A DNA stretch of 18,886 nt from Candidatus Omnitrophota bacterium. GTDB lineage: Bacteria; Omnitrophota; Gorgyraeia; B26-G9. Made by a program: the position numbers and the translations under genes. Below, one piece after another: positions 7,857 through 17,400 of the stretch. Location: contig JAKLQT010000110.1 in assembly GCA_022013205.1 (NCBI GenBank), positions 1-18,886 on the forward strand, in the 5' to 3' direction. Every line of letters begins with the position of its first letter. Position 1 is the first letter of the stretch. The notes beneath the pieces are model-generated. The model had not been told where the DNA came from, did not search any database, and saw nothing but the letters and a program-made list of their open reading frames with translations.

Positions 7857-7962
7857 TCAGACACTCATCGCATATATAACTGTGTCCGTAAATTCGCGCT
7901 TGATTTATCTAAAATTCTGAACGCGCTTAAAAATCATCTGAATACCTTTAGCGCCAGGCAAT

Positions 7963-8012
7963 CATATGTAACTTCTAGTAACTAATATTAACCGTTAGTA
8001 ACCGATAGTAAC
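7963..8012. repeat. Array of five 10-bp units (consensus nnnTAGTAAC)
   Basis: Five consecutive 10-bp units read CATATGTAAC, TTCTAGTAAC, TAATATTAAC, CGTTAGTAAC and CGATAGTAAC, with no spacers. The reverse-complement array is at 2150-2200. A period of about one helical turn places every unit on the same face of the DNA. This is compatible with cooperative protein binding or with replication-slippage repeats. Confidence 0.75.
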
Positions 8013-8091
8013 AGTGAAAAAGTGTCAACTATATCAGGACAAGACAAGTTGAGAGACGATCGCTCGCTTAGGACGAAGGTCGAAAAATAGG

Positions 8092-8157
8092 TTAAAAGTA
8101 GAAATTTGTTGACAGGCTGACGTTTGAAAGGCAAACGTTCTAACCTTAAATAGAAAA
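8092..8157 (+). promoter_or_regulatory. Conserved leader upstream of the 8158 gene
   Basis: This is the counterpart of 5417-5477: TTAAAAGTAGAAATTTG at 8092-8108, then TTGACA (8109-8114) and a hairpin ACGTTTG-aaagg-CAAACGT (about 8120-8138). No -10 hexamer is found at 16-18 bp from TTGACA, so I call it a conserved leader and not a defined promoter. The start codon follows an A-rich stretch without a Shine-Dalgarno. Confidence 0.45.
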
Positions 8158-9894
8158 ATGAAAAAATTTAAAACAATAATAGTATTAATTTTAATCCAGG
8201 CCTGTATTATATCTGGTATTGTTTATGCCGGGCCATCGGCATTCTCAGATACCTTATCTCCGCAGTTGAGTGTACAGACCAGCCAGATCCAGCATCTTTT
8301 CACTTTTTACTCTCCCCATCAGTTTCCAAACAAAGATATTCCTTCTGTTTCCAAGCAGGCAGTATATGAATCCGCGGATAATTTAGAACAAGGATATGAA
8401 AAACTAAATACTATTATATCCAAGCTGCTGAAAGACAATAAAAAACCTTTAATTATTTGTATTGATGGGGGCATGAGTGCAGGTAAGACTACATTTAGTA
8501 ACAGAATAAAAGAAAAGGCAATCGCCGGTATTAGTATACGGGATATTGCTTTTATTGATGTGGACGCGCTTAAAAATGATGAGTATCAGAAAGATTACAA
8601 CCCTCTTGATGCAATTCTTAATCTACCCATTGCTTTGAGTAAAAAGATAGATATAGAAAAAGATAAAAGGCTTATTGTCGTTGAGGGAAGAGAAAGTGTG
8701 GATTATTTAAGGGATATTAGCTGTATTCCTGATATCGCGGTATTGCTTAAAGCCTCAACAAAAGTAAAATTAAAGCGTCATATTATGCGCTACGGCCTCT
8801 TAGGGATTAAATTTTTGTCAGAGGATAAAATCAATGATTATACTCCAAAAGGCATTATATCTTTAAGTATTACAACGGACCAGCATATTCCGCTTTATGA
8901 ATTTCTATCGCTGGCCGGTATAAAAACAATAAGCAAAACATTGGAATATGTGATGCCTGAGTTTGTGGTTGATTATTTTTCAGATAAAGCGGATATATTT
9001 AAAACCAGCCTTAATAAGGCTATCTTTGATAGGTTTAAGTCAAATGAGGGCAGTGTTTCTATTGTTGAGATGCTGGTGTTACCGCTTAAATTATTTTTTT
9101 ACCTGGTAAACCAGATGGTTAATCTATACTATCTGTTCCATAAGGACGGGGATATAATTAGTATTATTAAAAATAAGTTTAAAGATAAACACATAAAAGT
9201 GCTCGATGTAGGTACCGGAGAAGGGAGTTTTGTCGAAAAATTTCAAGCGCTCCTAAATGAGAAAGGCATAGACGCCAAAGTACTGGGTATTGATATCAAA
9301 CTGATGCGGATTATAAAAGGGCTGCGCCGAAAACGCAACGTAAGAATTTTAAATATTATTGAGGCGGAAAAGGAATTTGGCAGAAATAGTTTTGACCTGA
9401 TTACGATTAATGCCCCTGATTCAGCTGAGGGATGCGCGCGGGAAGCGATGAAGGTTTTGAACCCTGGCGGAGTGCTTATTCTGCGCCTGGCAAAATGGTA
9501 TCATACATCAGAAGACAGAGAAAGAATGATTCAAAGTTTTAAAAAAGATTTTGAGGTTCGTGTTTTGGCCAAAAGCTTTTATAACCTGCCGGAGGGAGAT
9601 TATTATAAGCTTCAAAAACCGATATTAATTTCGCTCAAAAACAGCCTGCCAGAACAAGATGATCCCAAAAACAGCGCGGATAATATCCCCGCGGGTTCGG
9701 CTAAAGTTTATGAATTTAAAACAGCGTTAAATAATCAGAAAACAAATGTTTCAGCATTAGTGAAAAAGGGAAAGGAGATTATTGATATCGCGCCAGGTAA
9801 AACAGATAATAATAAAAGCGGCTTTTTAAAATTGGCGCCGCTTATTTCTACTGCAGATAAAAAAGCGCATGAATTTATCAACCAGGCGATATGA
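8158..9894 (+). CDS. Signal peptide + uridine-kinase-like P-loop domain + SAM-dependent methyltransferase
   Basis: This is a 578-residue fusion. Residues 1-24 form a signal peptide of the same type as the 5478 gene (MKK start, LIQAC core with I13-Q14, cleavage after VYA24), followed by Thr32-Leu-Ser-Pro35. A P-loop follows, GGMSAGKT (G104-T111), with DVD near 138 and VVEG near 178, the pattern of the uridine kinase / phosphoribulokinase group; the substrate is not deducible. The second half is a class I methyltransferase: LDVGTGEG (D350, G352, G354, G356), an acidic loop GIDIK near 377, INAPD near 420 and NPGG near 440. The acceptor is unknown. A low-complexity tail leads to FINQAI. Kinase and methyltransferase normally need ATP and SAM, absent from the periplasm, so export is odd unless the protein acts inside another cell or the leader is only an anchor. 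Confidence 0.9.
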   Translation: MKKFKTIIVLILIQACIISGIVYAGPSAFSDTLSPQLSVQTSQIQHLFTFYSPHQFPNKDIPSVSKQAVYESADNLEQGYEKLNTIISKLLKDNKKPLIICIDGGMSAGKTTFSNRIKEKAIAGISIRDIAFIDVDALKNDEYQKDYNPLDAILNLPIALSKKIDIEKDKRLIVVEGRESVDYLRDISCIPDIAVLLKASTKVKLKRHIMRYGLLGIKFLSEDKINDYTPKGIISLSITTDQHIPLYEFLSLAGIKTISKTLEYVMPEFVVDYFSDKADIFKTSLNKAIFDRFKSNEGSVSIVEMLVLPLKLFFYLVNQMVNLYYLFHKDGDIISIIKNKFKDKHIKVLDVGTGEGSFVEKFQALLNEKGIDAKVLGIDIKLMRIIKGLRRKRNVRILNIIEAEKEFGRNSFDLITINAPDSAEGCAREAMKVLNPGGVLILRLAKWYHTSEDRERMIQSFKKDFEVRVLAKSFYNLPEGDYYKLQKPILISLKNSLPEQDDPKNSADNIPAGSAKVYEFKTALNNQKTNVSALVKKGKEIIDIAPGKTDNNKSGFLKLAPLISTADKKAHEFINQAI

Positions 9895-10135
9895 AATGGC
9901 CATTCTTAATTAAGTTGAATAAATTTCTATAACGTAATTCTTTGCGGCTCTGTGTTTTTGCGTGAGGTTTATTATTCAAAAAATCAGTTAAATTTCTGTT
10001 ATTTTACAGTGCTTGAAGCAAGCAAAAAAACACAGATCTTGCTTGAAATTTTACAAGCAAAGAATAAAATATTTCTAAATAATGTATCTCATGCATTATC
10101 AATCAGTTATATCCCTGAAAATCTTTAAAAAATTG
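9895..10135. other. AT-rich intergenic stretch with small hairpins, no gene seen
   Basis: No ORF or RNA gene was recognised. It holds a degenerate motif CTTTGCGGCTCTGTGTTTTT-GCGTGAGG (9940-9967), and two small hairpins: TGCTTG-aag-CAAGCA (10010-10024) and TTGCTTG-aaatttta-CAAGCAA (10039-10060). The hairpins lack a following T run on the + strand, so a terminator for the 8158 gene is not evident. TTGAATAA (about 9914-9921) recurs inverted as TTATTCAA (about 9972-9979). Confidence 0.5.
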
Positions 10136-10164
10136 TTGAATACATAGGCTTTCCATGATATACT
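10136..10164 (+). promoter_or_regulatory. Sigma70-type promoter upstream of the 10423 gene and the giant SecA-like gene
   Basis: TTGAAT (10136-10141) and TATACT (10159-10164) are 17 bp apart. The -10 and spacer equal those of the promoter at 3030-3058. The predicted transcript begins near 10171, leaving a leader of about 250 nt before the ATG at 10423, and would carry both the 10423 gene and the overlapping giant gene. Confidence 0.65.
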
Positions 10165-10257
10165 TAAAATGTCTTAAGAAAGTCTTATTGATTAGTATAT
10201 CTTACTGTAAACACTATAAGTTAGAAAAATTCGAAAACAATTTAATCTGAACAAATT

Positions 10258-10298
10258 GGTTGGGTGGGTGGGGTGAAAGTGAGAAATTCGCTTTCACC
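10258..10298 (+). promoter_or_regulatory. G-rich tract and hairpin in the long leader of the 10423 operon
   Basis: Inside the predicted 5' leader, a G-tract GGTTGGGTGGGTGGGG (10258-10273) runs into a hairpin with arms GGTGAAAG (10272-10279) and CTTTCACC (10291-10298). The runs could form a two-tier G-quadruplex that competes with the hairpin for the overlapping G residues. No known riboswitch class was recognised. A second weak dyad (ACACT / AGTGT, about 10337-10356) lies nearer the start. Confidence 0.4.
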
Positions 10299-10422
10299 TG
10301 ACCCTCTTTGTATATTTAGGAGCAGAACTCAGAAGTCACACTATACTTTGAAAGTGTCAATCCTAAGACGTGGCTAAGGAACAAACACTTAATATAGATA
10401 AATTAAAGATTAGGTGATAATA

Positions 10423-11415
10423 ATGTTTAACGCAGGGAAAAAATATAATCTGGCGTTTAGAATAATTTCGGCGTTTATTATCCAATCGTTCCTGATTATG
10501 GATATTGCCTTTGCCGCCGGCGGCGACCTGAACTGGGTCAAACAAGAACAAGCCTCCCAATCCTATCTTGCTCCGATTGTTCAGATCAGCTCTCCAATAA
10601 CCGAGCAAACCTTTAGCTTAATCTATAGCATGGCTAAGGGATATTTTTCTTATTTACAATTAAGAAGAGAAGAACAATTAACTGATGATCAAGCTACTAA
10701 GCGGGTAATTGAGTTTATGAATCGACTTACTGGTTCTAACCCGAGCTCGCAACTCGATTTTATCTTTTTGGCAAATAAGGGGAGACCAAAAGATAGTGAT
10801 ATAAGAGGGGCTTTACTTACAAGGATAAATGGTAAATATATTTGTGTTTATAAAGATTTGCCTGAGTTTATCAAGCAAGATGTGCTTACAAACAAAATTC
10901 CCATAGGAACAATAGAAATAGAAGATGAAAATTTACATTGGAGTATTATTGATAGTAATATTGTTGCCAGAGAATTGGGGTTTGATCTTAAACAGGCAGA
11001 GGTTCCGGTGGATGCTCAAAGGGAGCAGCCAGAGTATATTGCTTTTGATGAGTCAGAATTCAAAAAACAGGGGCCATTTTCCCGTTTGCGTATAAAAATT
11101 AAGGAGTATGAGAACAGAAAAAAAAGAATAGGAGAAAACAGCCATCACGAATTGGCAGTTTCTTTATTTAAAGAGGCAGTCCAAAATGATAAATTCAGCG
11201 CGGATTTGCTAAAACTTCTTTCCCAGGACTCCCCGCTTAAGCGTATAAAAGCGCTTGATAAATTCCTTAGACGCGCTCATAAGAATTACGATTTAGAGAA
11301 ATCTCAAAGACTTTTTATTATCACCGCCTTACGCGATTTCGAGCTTTTACCGGCTGAAACTATCGAGGAACTTCAATGGCGGGTAGAACAGGAAAAGGTG
11401 ATGTTAAGAGCTTAA
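10423..11415 (+). CDS. Exported protein of unknown function, upstream partner of the SecA-like giant
   Basis: This is a 330-residue protein. I chose ATG 10423 because TAGGTGAT lies at the right distance before it; an in-frame GTG at 10414 would itself be part of that Shine-Dalgarno. The N-terminus is a signal peptide with the same IQ core (FIIQSFLI, I20-Q21) and cleavage after AFA31. Tyr48-Leu-Ala-Pro51 stands where its neighbours have TLSP. The mature part is mixed alpha/beta, then helical and charged (about 215-330). No family was recognised. It does not carry the C-terminal AI tag. Its last 40 nt overlap the start of the SecA-like gene in another frame, and the ribosome binding site of that gene lies inside it, which points to coupled translation and a joint role. 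A split or frameshifted single protein is the alternative. Confidence 0.85.
   Translation: MFNAGKKYNLAFRIISAFIIQSFLIMDIAFAAGGDLNWVKQEQASQSYLAPIVQISSPITEQTFSLIYSMAKGYFSYLQLRREEQLTDDQATKRVIEFMNRLTGSNPSSQLDFIFLANKGRPKDSDIRGALLTRINGKYICVYKDLPEFIKQDVLTNKIPIGTIEIEDENLHWSIIDSNIVARELGFDLKQAEVPVDAQREQPEYIAFDESEFKKQGPFSRLRIKIKEYENRKKRIGENSHHELAVSLFKEAVQNDKFSADLLKLLSQDSPLKRIKALDKFLRRAHKNYDLEKSQRLFIITALRDFELLPAETIEELQWRVEQEKVMLRA
11365..11369 (+). promoter_or_regulatory. Internal ribosome binding site fixing the start of the giant gene
   Basis: GAGGA at 11365-11369 lies six bases before ATG 11376, within the 3' end of the preceding gene. The giant frame has a TGA at 11355-11357, so initiation must occur after that point, and this is the only well-placed start. 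Confidence 0.65.
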
Positions 11416-14400
11416 AAGCCTTAAGTTTTACCAGGCCTAAGGATGATAACAAAGATGAGCATTGGGTTAACTCAAAGGGGCAGATAAATGTTTTTAAGGT
11501 TATAAAGGAGGTAGAAAAACAGCAGGATAAAATAAGTAAACCTGATGATGACGGCTTAGATAATCATTTAAAAGCCAAAACTAAGGAGTTTAGAAAAAGG
11601 CTGCATGAGCACAGAGAAAATTGGGAAGATGTTTTACCGGAGGCAGTGGCTGTTTTTCGGGAGGCGCTCAAGCGGAAACATCCGGACTTGCTTCTCTATA
11701 ATGTACAGATGATTGGCGGTATTGTCGCTGCTTTTGGCGGCAAAATGCTTCAGCAGGCAACCGGTGAGGGTAAAACATTTACCATCGCTCTTGCCGCGTA
11801 TTTACTTTCCCTGCAGGATAAGGAAAATATCGGGGTGCATTGCATGACAGTCAGCGATTATCTGTCAAAGCGTGACGCGGAGATTTTGGGTAATGTATTT
11901 GAGGCCTTAGGCCTGTCCGTTGGTGTGCTGGGGGAAAATCATAACGGATTGGAATTTGTTAATGGAAAATTACAAGAGGCTGCTGAGCGCGGACAGGCTT
12001 ATAAGAAAAACATTGTTTACGGTACAGTGCATGGTTTTGGGTTTGATTATTTGCAGGATCATCTGCTTGGCGCTAAATTGCAGCAGGGTTTTTTTGCCGC
12101 TTTAATTGATGAAGCGGATTGGGTTTTGATCGAAGAGGCTAATACGCCTCTTATTATATCTGATCCGCCCAAAGAAATGAAAGAAAAAGCAAGGGAGATT
12201 TATTACGCTATAGACTCCGTTATCTGGGAACTTTCTCAACTAAAGGATAAGGATAAAGATAAATATTATACTATAAAACAAGAGAACCAAAGCCGGCATG
12301 TAATGTTTACTCCTGCCGGTTATGATTATGTTTCCGCGAAACTTTTTGGAACGGAAAAAGATGAACAAGGCTTTGATATACCGCGGCGTGATATTTTTGA
12401 TGATACACTGCTTGTTAATATATGTGATACCGCGTTAAAAGCGCATCATGTCTTTGTCGAAGATACTTCAGGGAAAAAGGTTGTAAATCTACCGGCAGGG
12501 ACCCAGCCTTATCGAGTGGAAGACGGTGAAGTGTGCCCTATTAATTCAGGGACAGGGCGTTCGGAAAAAAGCAGGCGTTTTCAAGACGGCATACAGGAGG
12601 CATTGGAGGCAAAAAAGCATAATGAGGAGCTAAGAGCAAAACAAAAACCTACCGTAGAAACAAAGAATCCCTCAATGACTGTAGCCAGGATAACCTTACA
12701 GAGTTTTTTTAAAAAATATAAAATTTTATCCGGGTTTACCGGTACCGCTCAGGGTATTGAAACAGAATTGAAAAAGGTATATGATTTACAGACGATTGTA
12801 GTTCCTACCCATAGGCCGAAAATCAGTGAACATTTACCGGATATTATCTGCCTGACTCACGCGCAAAAAATAAAAAAAGTAATAAACGAGGCGCTTCAGG
12901 AAAACCAAAAAGGCACGCCGCTGCTTATCGCGACCACGAGTGTGAATAAGTCAGCTGACCTGGCAGAGAAAATCAAAGCGGCATTTCCGCAAACAGCTAA
13001 AACCGTAATTATTGATTCAAAAGAGTCCTTAATTGCCTTTGCTAAGGCAGTATTATCGCGTGAGATAGACGAAGATAATTTATTGGAAGAATTAAAACAG
13101 ATTTATAAAAAAGGTGATTTTGGAAAATTTACGCCGATTTTTGTCTTAAATGACTCGACAAAAATCATTGAAAAGGAGATTGTTTCCCTTGCCGGTGTCA
13201 AAGGCGCGATTACAGTGGCAACCGGCATGGCCGGACGCGGTACGGATATTAAACTGGTCGAAGCGGTCAAAATGATAGACGGGCTTTATGTTCTAGGTAC
13301 AGAGTATCCGGTAAATTTCCGTGATGAGTGGCAGCTGCGCGGCCGCGAAGGCAGGCAGGGCCAGCCGGGTAAAACTAGATTTTATATAAGCCTTGAGGAT
13401 GATCTTTTTAGCGGCTTAGGGGCAGGCCTGGCTAAAGAATTAACCAATGAGTTTGGTGAAGATGAAGACGGAATTGAGATCAGCGGTACGCTTCAAAAAA
13501 GAATAAGCGTATTGCGGGGCAAGATTGGGGCAGATGCCTTTAAACATAGAGAGGAATTAGGAAAAGATGATAAAACACTGAGTACATATAGAGAATATGT
13601 GTATGAGATTGTGGAATGCCTTGTCGGCAACGAAAATGAACGCGCGGATTTATTTACTGTTCTGACTACTTTATATTCTGAAAAGCTAACGCTGTATAAA
13701 GAGAAAATTAAGGAGATTGTTGCGAAATATCAGGTTGAACAAACCGGAATTGAAGGGAGCGATGTTTCTAAAAAACCGACAGAAAATGATTTGGTCGAAC
13801 AGATAAGCATAGATGATGAGACATTAGATGTTCTGCTTACGGCGCTTAAAGAAAAGATTTCAGCTGATAAAGAAATATCAAGCATAGACGCGGAAGATGT
13901 CTTACGGGAAATGCTCGCGGGGTTGGTTTCAGCGGAATGGACGGACTTTATATTTGGATTTGAAAACCTTGATTTTAACCGTAAGATGGCCGGGCTGGGG
14001 GGGCTGCAGAAGGATGAGAAGGCTTTGCGCGCGCAGATATTTGAGCATGGAAGCGCGGAGATGTTTGAAGATATGCTTGCTCAGCTGCGTTCTAAGATTA
14101 AAGCAGCTCTTTCGGTGCCTTTAGCCTCGGACAAGGAAAGAGAATCATTAGAAAAGCAAGCCCGTCAGCAGCAAAGGCAAGAAGAGGAAGAAACAGAAAT
14201 GCCGGATATTTTTGAGCAGTTAAATCCGGAAGATATTAAACAAAGGCTGGCCGTAGATCATAATATTAAACCGGAAGAGGATAAACTGTCGCTTGCCGAG
14301 AGGATATCCAGATTTATTTTTAAGAAAAGAGGGAATAAGTATTTTCTGCGCGCTGTTATCGGAAAAAGTTTTTACGCGTTTATAACCTTTTGGGGGATAA

Positions 14401-17400
14401 TTACCGGTTTGTTTGCTCCCGCTCAAACTGAAGCAATGGTAGTCCCATCAGATATTGGCAGTGTGGTAAAGGTGCAGGAGACTAAAGCTGGGTTTTCTTT
14501 TAATAAGCAAAGAACACAGCAGACTATTGCTGAAATGACATTGCCGTTGGTTAACGCGCTGATTGAGCAAAAAATAAAATCACCGGAATTTCAAAAAAGA
14601 TATCCCGGACTGTCTGAGGATGAACTATCCCATATCGCGTATAACGAGGTAGTGCGTGAAATTATTCAAAAGTCAAAAAGAGGAGAGGATGTTTTTACGG
14701 CAATAAGAAAAGACGCTGATATCCCTTCCCGTCAGAAAGAGGTCCGGGAATATCTTGAGCGCTATACCTCTGAGCAGGAAATGATTGAAAAAATATTTTC
14801 AGAAACAAAAATTCCTTTAAACTTAGAAGATAAAGAAAAAGAGATATTAAACGCGCTGATCTCAAGAGACTTGAAAAGGCTGGATGTTTCTCAGAAGCAG
14901 CAAAAGATATATTATGATAATTTAGAAACATTGCAGAAGGAGCTTATTAAAAAAGGCACTTTAGAATTATCAGGTGAGGAGACACAAATAATTTACAGGT
15001 TAATCTCTCAGGATTTTGAAAATTTCACGCGAAATTTAGAAATCTTAGAAGGAGTGCTAAATAGTAAAACAGATTTTGAAAATAAGAAGGCTCTTTTAGG
15101 ATTAACACATAAGGCAAATATTGTTTATTATAACCATATATTTGACGGTTTTCAAAATCAGGGGAGAGGCCTTAGTTACGCGCAGGAGTGGATAAAACAA
15201 CTGAAGAGCGGCACGATTGAAACAGAGAACAAAAAAACAGAAGAATTGTTTAAAAAGCTGCGCGTAGTTTTAAGGCTGCAGCAGGTTGATGAGAAAATAA
15301 TCCACCTTGATATGATGCGGATGAGTTCTGTAGGTTTTGGCGGAATGGGAGGGGGCTTTGGCGGAATGGGAGGAGGCTTTGGCGGCATGCATTCTTCCTT
15401 TACCGGTGATTCTGAAGCGTTAACGCAGGCCATAGATAAAGTAGATAGGTTAAAAGAAAAGATTCAGCAGAACAAAGTTGTCAGTGCTAATGATTTTAAG
15501 GCACTGGAGGAACTGCTGGAAAAGGCGGAAGGGCGTAACCCTGAGCCGCTTCCTGCCAATGTTGATAAAAAAGAAGAAAAAAAAGAAACAGAAAATAAAG
15601 AAACAGAAAATAAAGGATCTTATCTTAGCCGGTTAGTTAATTTTGCTAAGAAATTATTGCCAATCGGCAATGAAGCATCCGCTCAGGAAAAGCCCACTCT
15701 ATCAAAAACCCAATTATTAAAAGCCGCGGCAGTACAACCTGTCGCGGGAGATTCTAAATCAGAAATAAACGAAGCCTCTGCCCCGCCACCGCCGCCGGAA
15801 TTAAGCCTTGATACGGCTATAGACAGCCGGTTAGGTTTACCCGTAGGATTTAATTATCCGGTAACCGCTGATTATCGTATAACTGCTGGCGGTGAATTTG
15901 GGGCAAGACGTGAGGGAGAAGAGAATCATAAAGGGCTTGATTTTATCGTTAATAAAGGGACAGCGGTTTTTCCTTCAATGCCGGGAAGGGTGATCTTTTC
16001 CGGATGGCTTGAAGATTACGGTAATACGGTGATTATCCGCCATGATGCCGCGGATGAAAAGGGAAAATATTATACGCTTTACGCTCATAATGACGTTAAT
16101 TTGGTAAAAACAGGGGACATTGTCGCGGCTGACACGCAAATTGCCCAAGCCGGCGTTACCGGAAATGCTATTTCCGCGGACGGCGGCTGCGTGCATTTTG
16201 AAATCAGGCAGGCAAAAGGCAATATAAATGATTACAACGGGTATTTAAGATTAGCCGCGCTTAACCCGAGGCAATTATTGGAAGAGAGCCCGGTGCTTCT
16301 TGCCTATAATTCCGATGATCTTGGCGCATTGGGACTGGGGCAAGGAGCCTCTGCTCCGCCGCCGAAGAGACAAGATAATACCGCTCCGGCAGGAATTATA
16401 TCTGTTCCGTCTGTGCAAAGCAGTGAAGATGATTCGGATGCTGTTTCCGGGCAGTTTACCCCGTTAGAGAAAGCTGGCGATGGTTTAAAGCCATCGCCAG
16501 CGCAAACCGTTAGAGAAGGAAGTTCTCTAACGGGGTTTACTTATACTGTTAAAAAGGGGGATACGGTATATCAGATTGCCAAGAATCTTTTAGGCGGAGA
16601 AGGCGCATGGAAGATTTTTATTGATATTTACAATAAACAGCAGCCCCAGAAGCCGATAAAGACTGATGTAGCCCGGGAACAGTGGGATAGCAGGGATCTG
16701 GTTATTGCCTTTATTCATGCCGGACAGGTGCTTACGCTTGATCTTACCAAAGAGAATGTAGTTTCTAAGGCAATGGTAAAAATAGGAGAGGAATTACTTA
16801 CAACTGATCCTCTGGTTACCAAGGCGGTTAAAAAGATTACCGGAGCTAAAGAAGAAGGCAGAAGAACACCTTCCCTATTAGGTATGCTGGATACATTCCC
16901 GGTTTTAAACCGTCTGGCGCAGATAGTCAGCCCTGCTTTGGAACAGGAAAAGAAAGCTGCTTTTCCGGTGCAGGATCAGGAAAAAGCGCAGGCCCGGCAG
17001 TTGAAAAAAGAATTACAGTCGGTATTGACGGAATATTATGACCTGCTTAAAAAGTACCAGGAATGCCAGCAGGAATATGCCAAGCTATTGAACGGAAAGC
17101 GCGATTTATCGAAACTGCTTGGTTTAAAGCAGGAGATATCCAGTATATTGACCAGATTGGAATTGCAGTGGCAGAGAAGCTTGCTTGAAAAGAATGCCGC
17201 TTATCAGAGCTCGGAAGGGGCTTATATCCGCCGGGGCGTGGCCCAGGAAATAGCCTCGGCGCAAAAGAGCCTGGCGACTTTGCAGGAAATGGTCAGGACA
17301 AAAGATTACGGCGGCATAGACCCGTTTATTCCCGAACGCCATGCTGCCGTAAGCGGGATCAGCTATTGGCAGAGAAGTATTGAGATGGCAAACGCGGATA

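Larger units (their letters stand above)
7701..8048. repeat. MITE-like element with nested inverted repeats (fills the 7665-8157 gap)
   Basis: Three nested inverted-repeat pairs share one centre. The ends are 7701-7727 (TTTGTGTTATCCTGAAATAG, then gTTGACA) and 8023-8048 (TGTCAACTATATCAGGACAAGACAAG region). Inside these are GGTATTCAAATAATTTT (7741-7757) versus AAAATCATCTGAATACC (7930-7946), and a 24-bp pair at 7798-7821 versus 7886-7909, with the first 10 and last 9 or 10 bases complementary. A hairpin (7836-7856) sits at the centre and another (7775-7795) in the left arm only. The right arm has an extra 10-bp array. There is no transposase ORF and no obvious target duplication. A partial copy lies at 2114-2200. 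The flanks 7665-7700 and 8049-8091 show nothing I can name. Confidence 0.75.

Noticed and set aside
7963..8012. CRISPR array
   Set aside because: Units are 10 bp, contiguous and without spacers, and no cas genes are present.
8197..8220. Lipoprotein signal (lipobox) in the 8158 protein around Cys16
   Set aside because: Residues before the Cys are I-Q-A, with Gln at -2, and the hydrophobic core runs on past it to a normal VYA cleavage site.
9940..9967. Known interspersed repeat of the CTTTGCG...TTTGCGTGAGG type
   Set aside because: Only one degenerate copy is visible in the window, so repeat status cannot be shown from this sequence.
10010..10060. Rho-independent terminator after the 8158 gene
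   Set aside because: Hairpins are small, AT-rich and not followed by a T run on the + strand.
11355..11415. Programmed -1 frameshift joining the 10423 gene to the giant gene
   Set aside because: The overlap has no slippery heptamer in the right register, and a well-placed GAGGA plus ATG explains the giant start without it.
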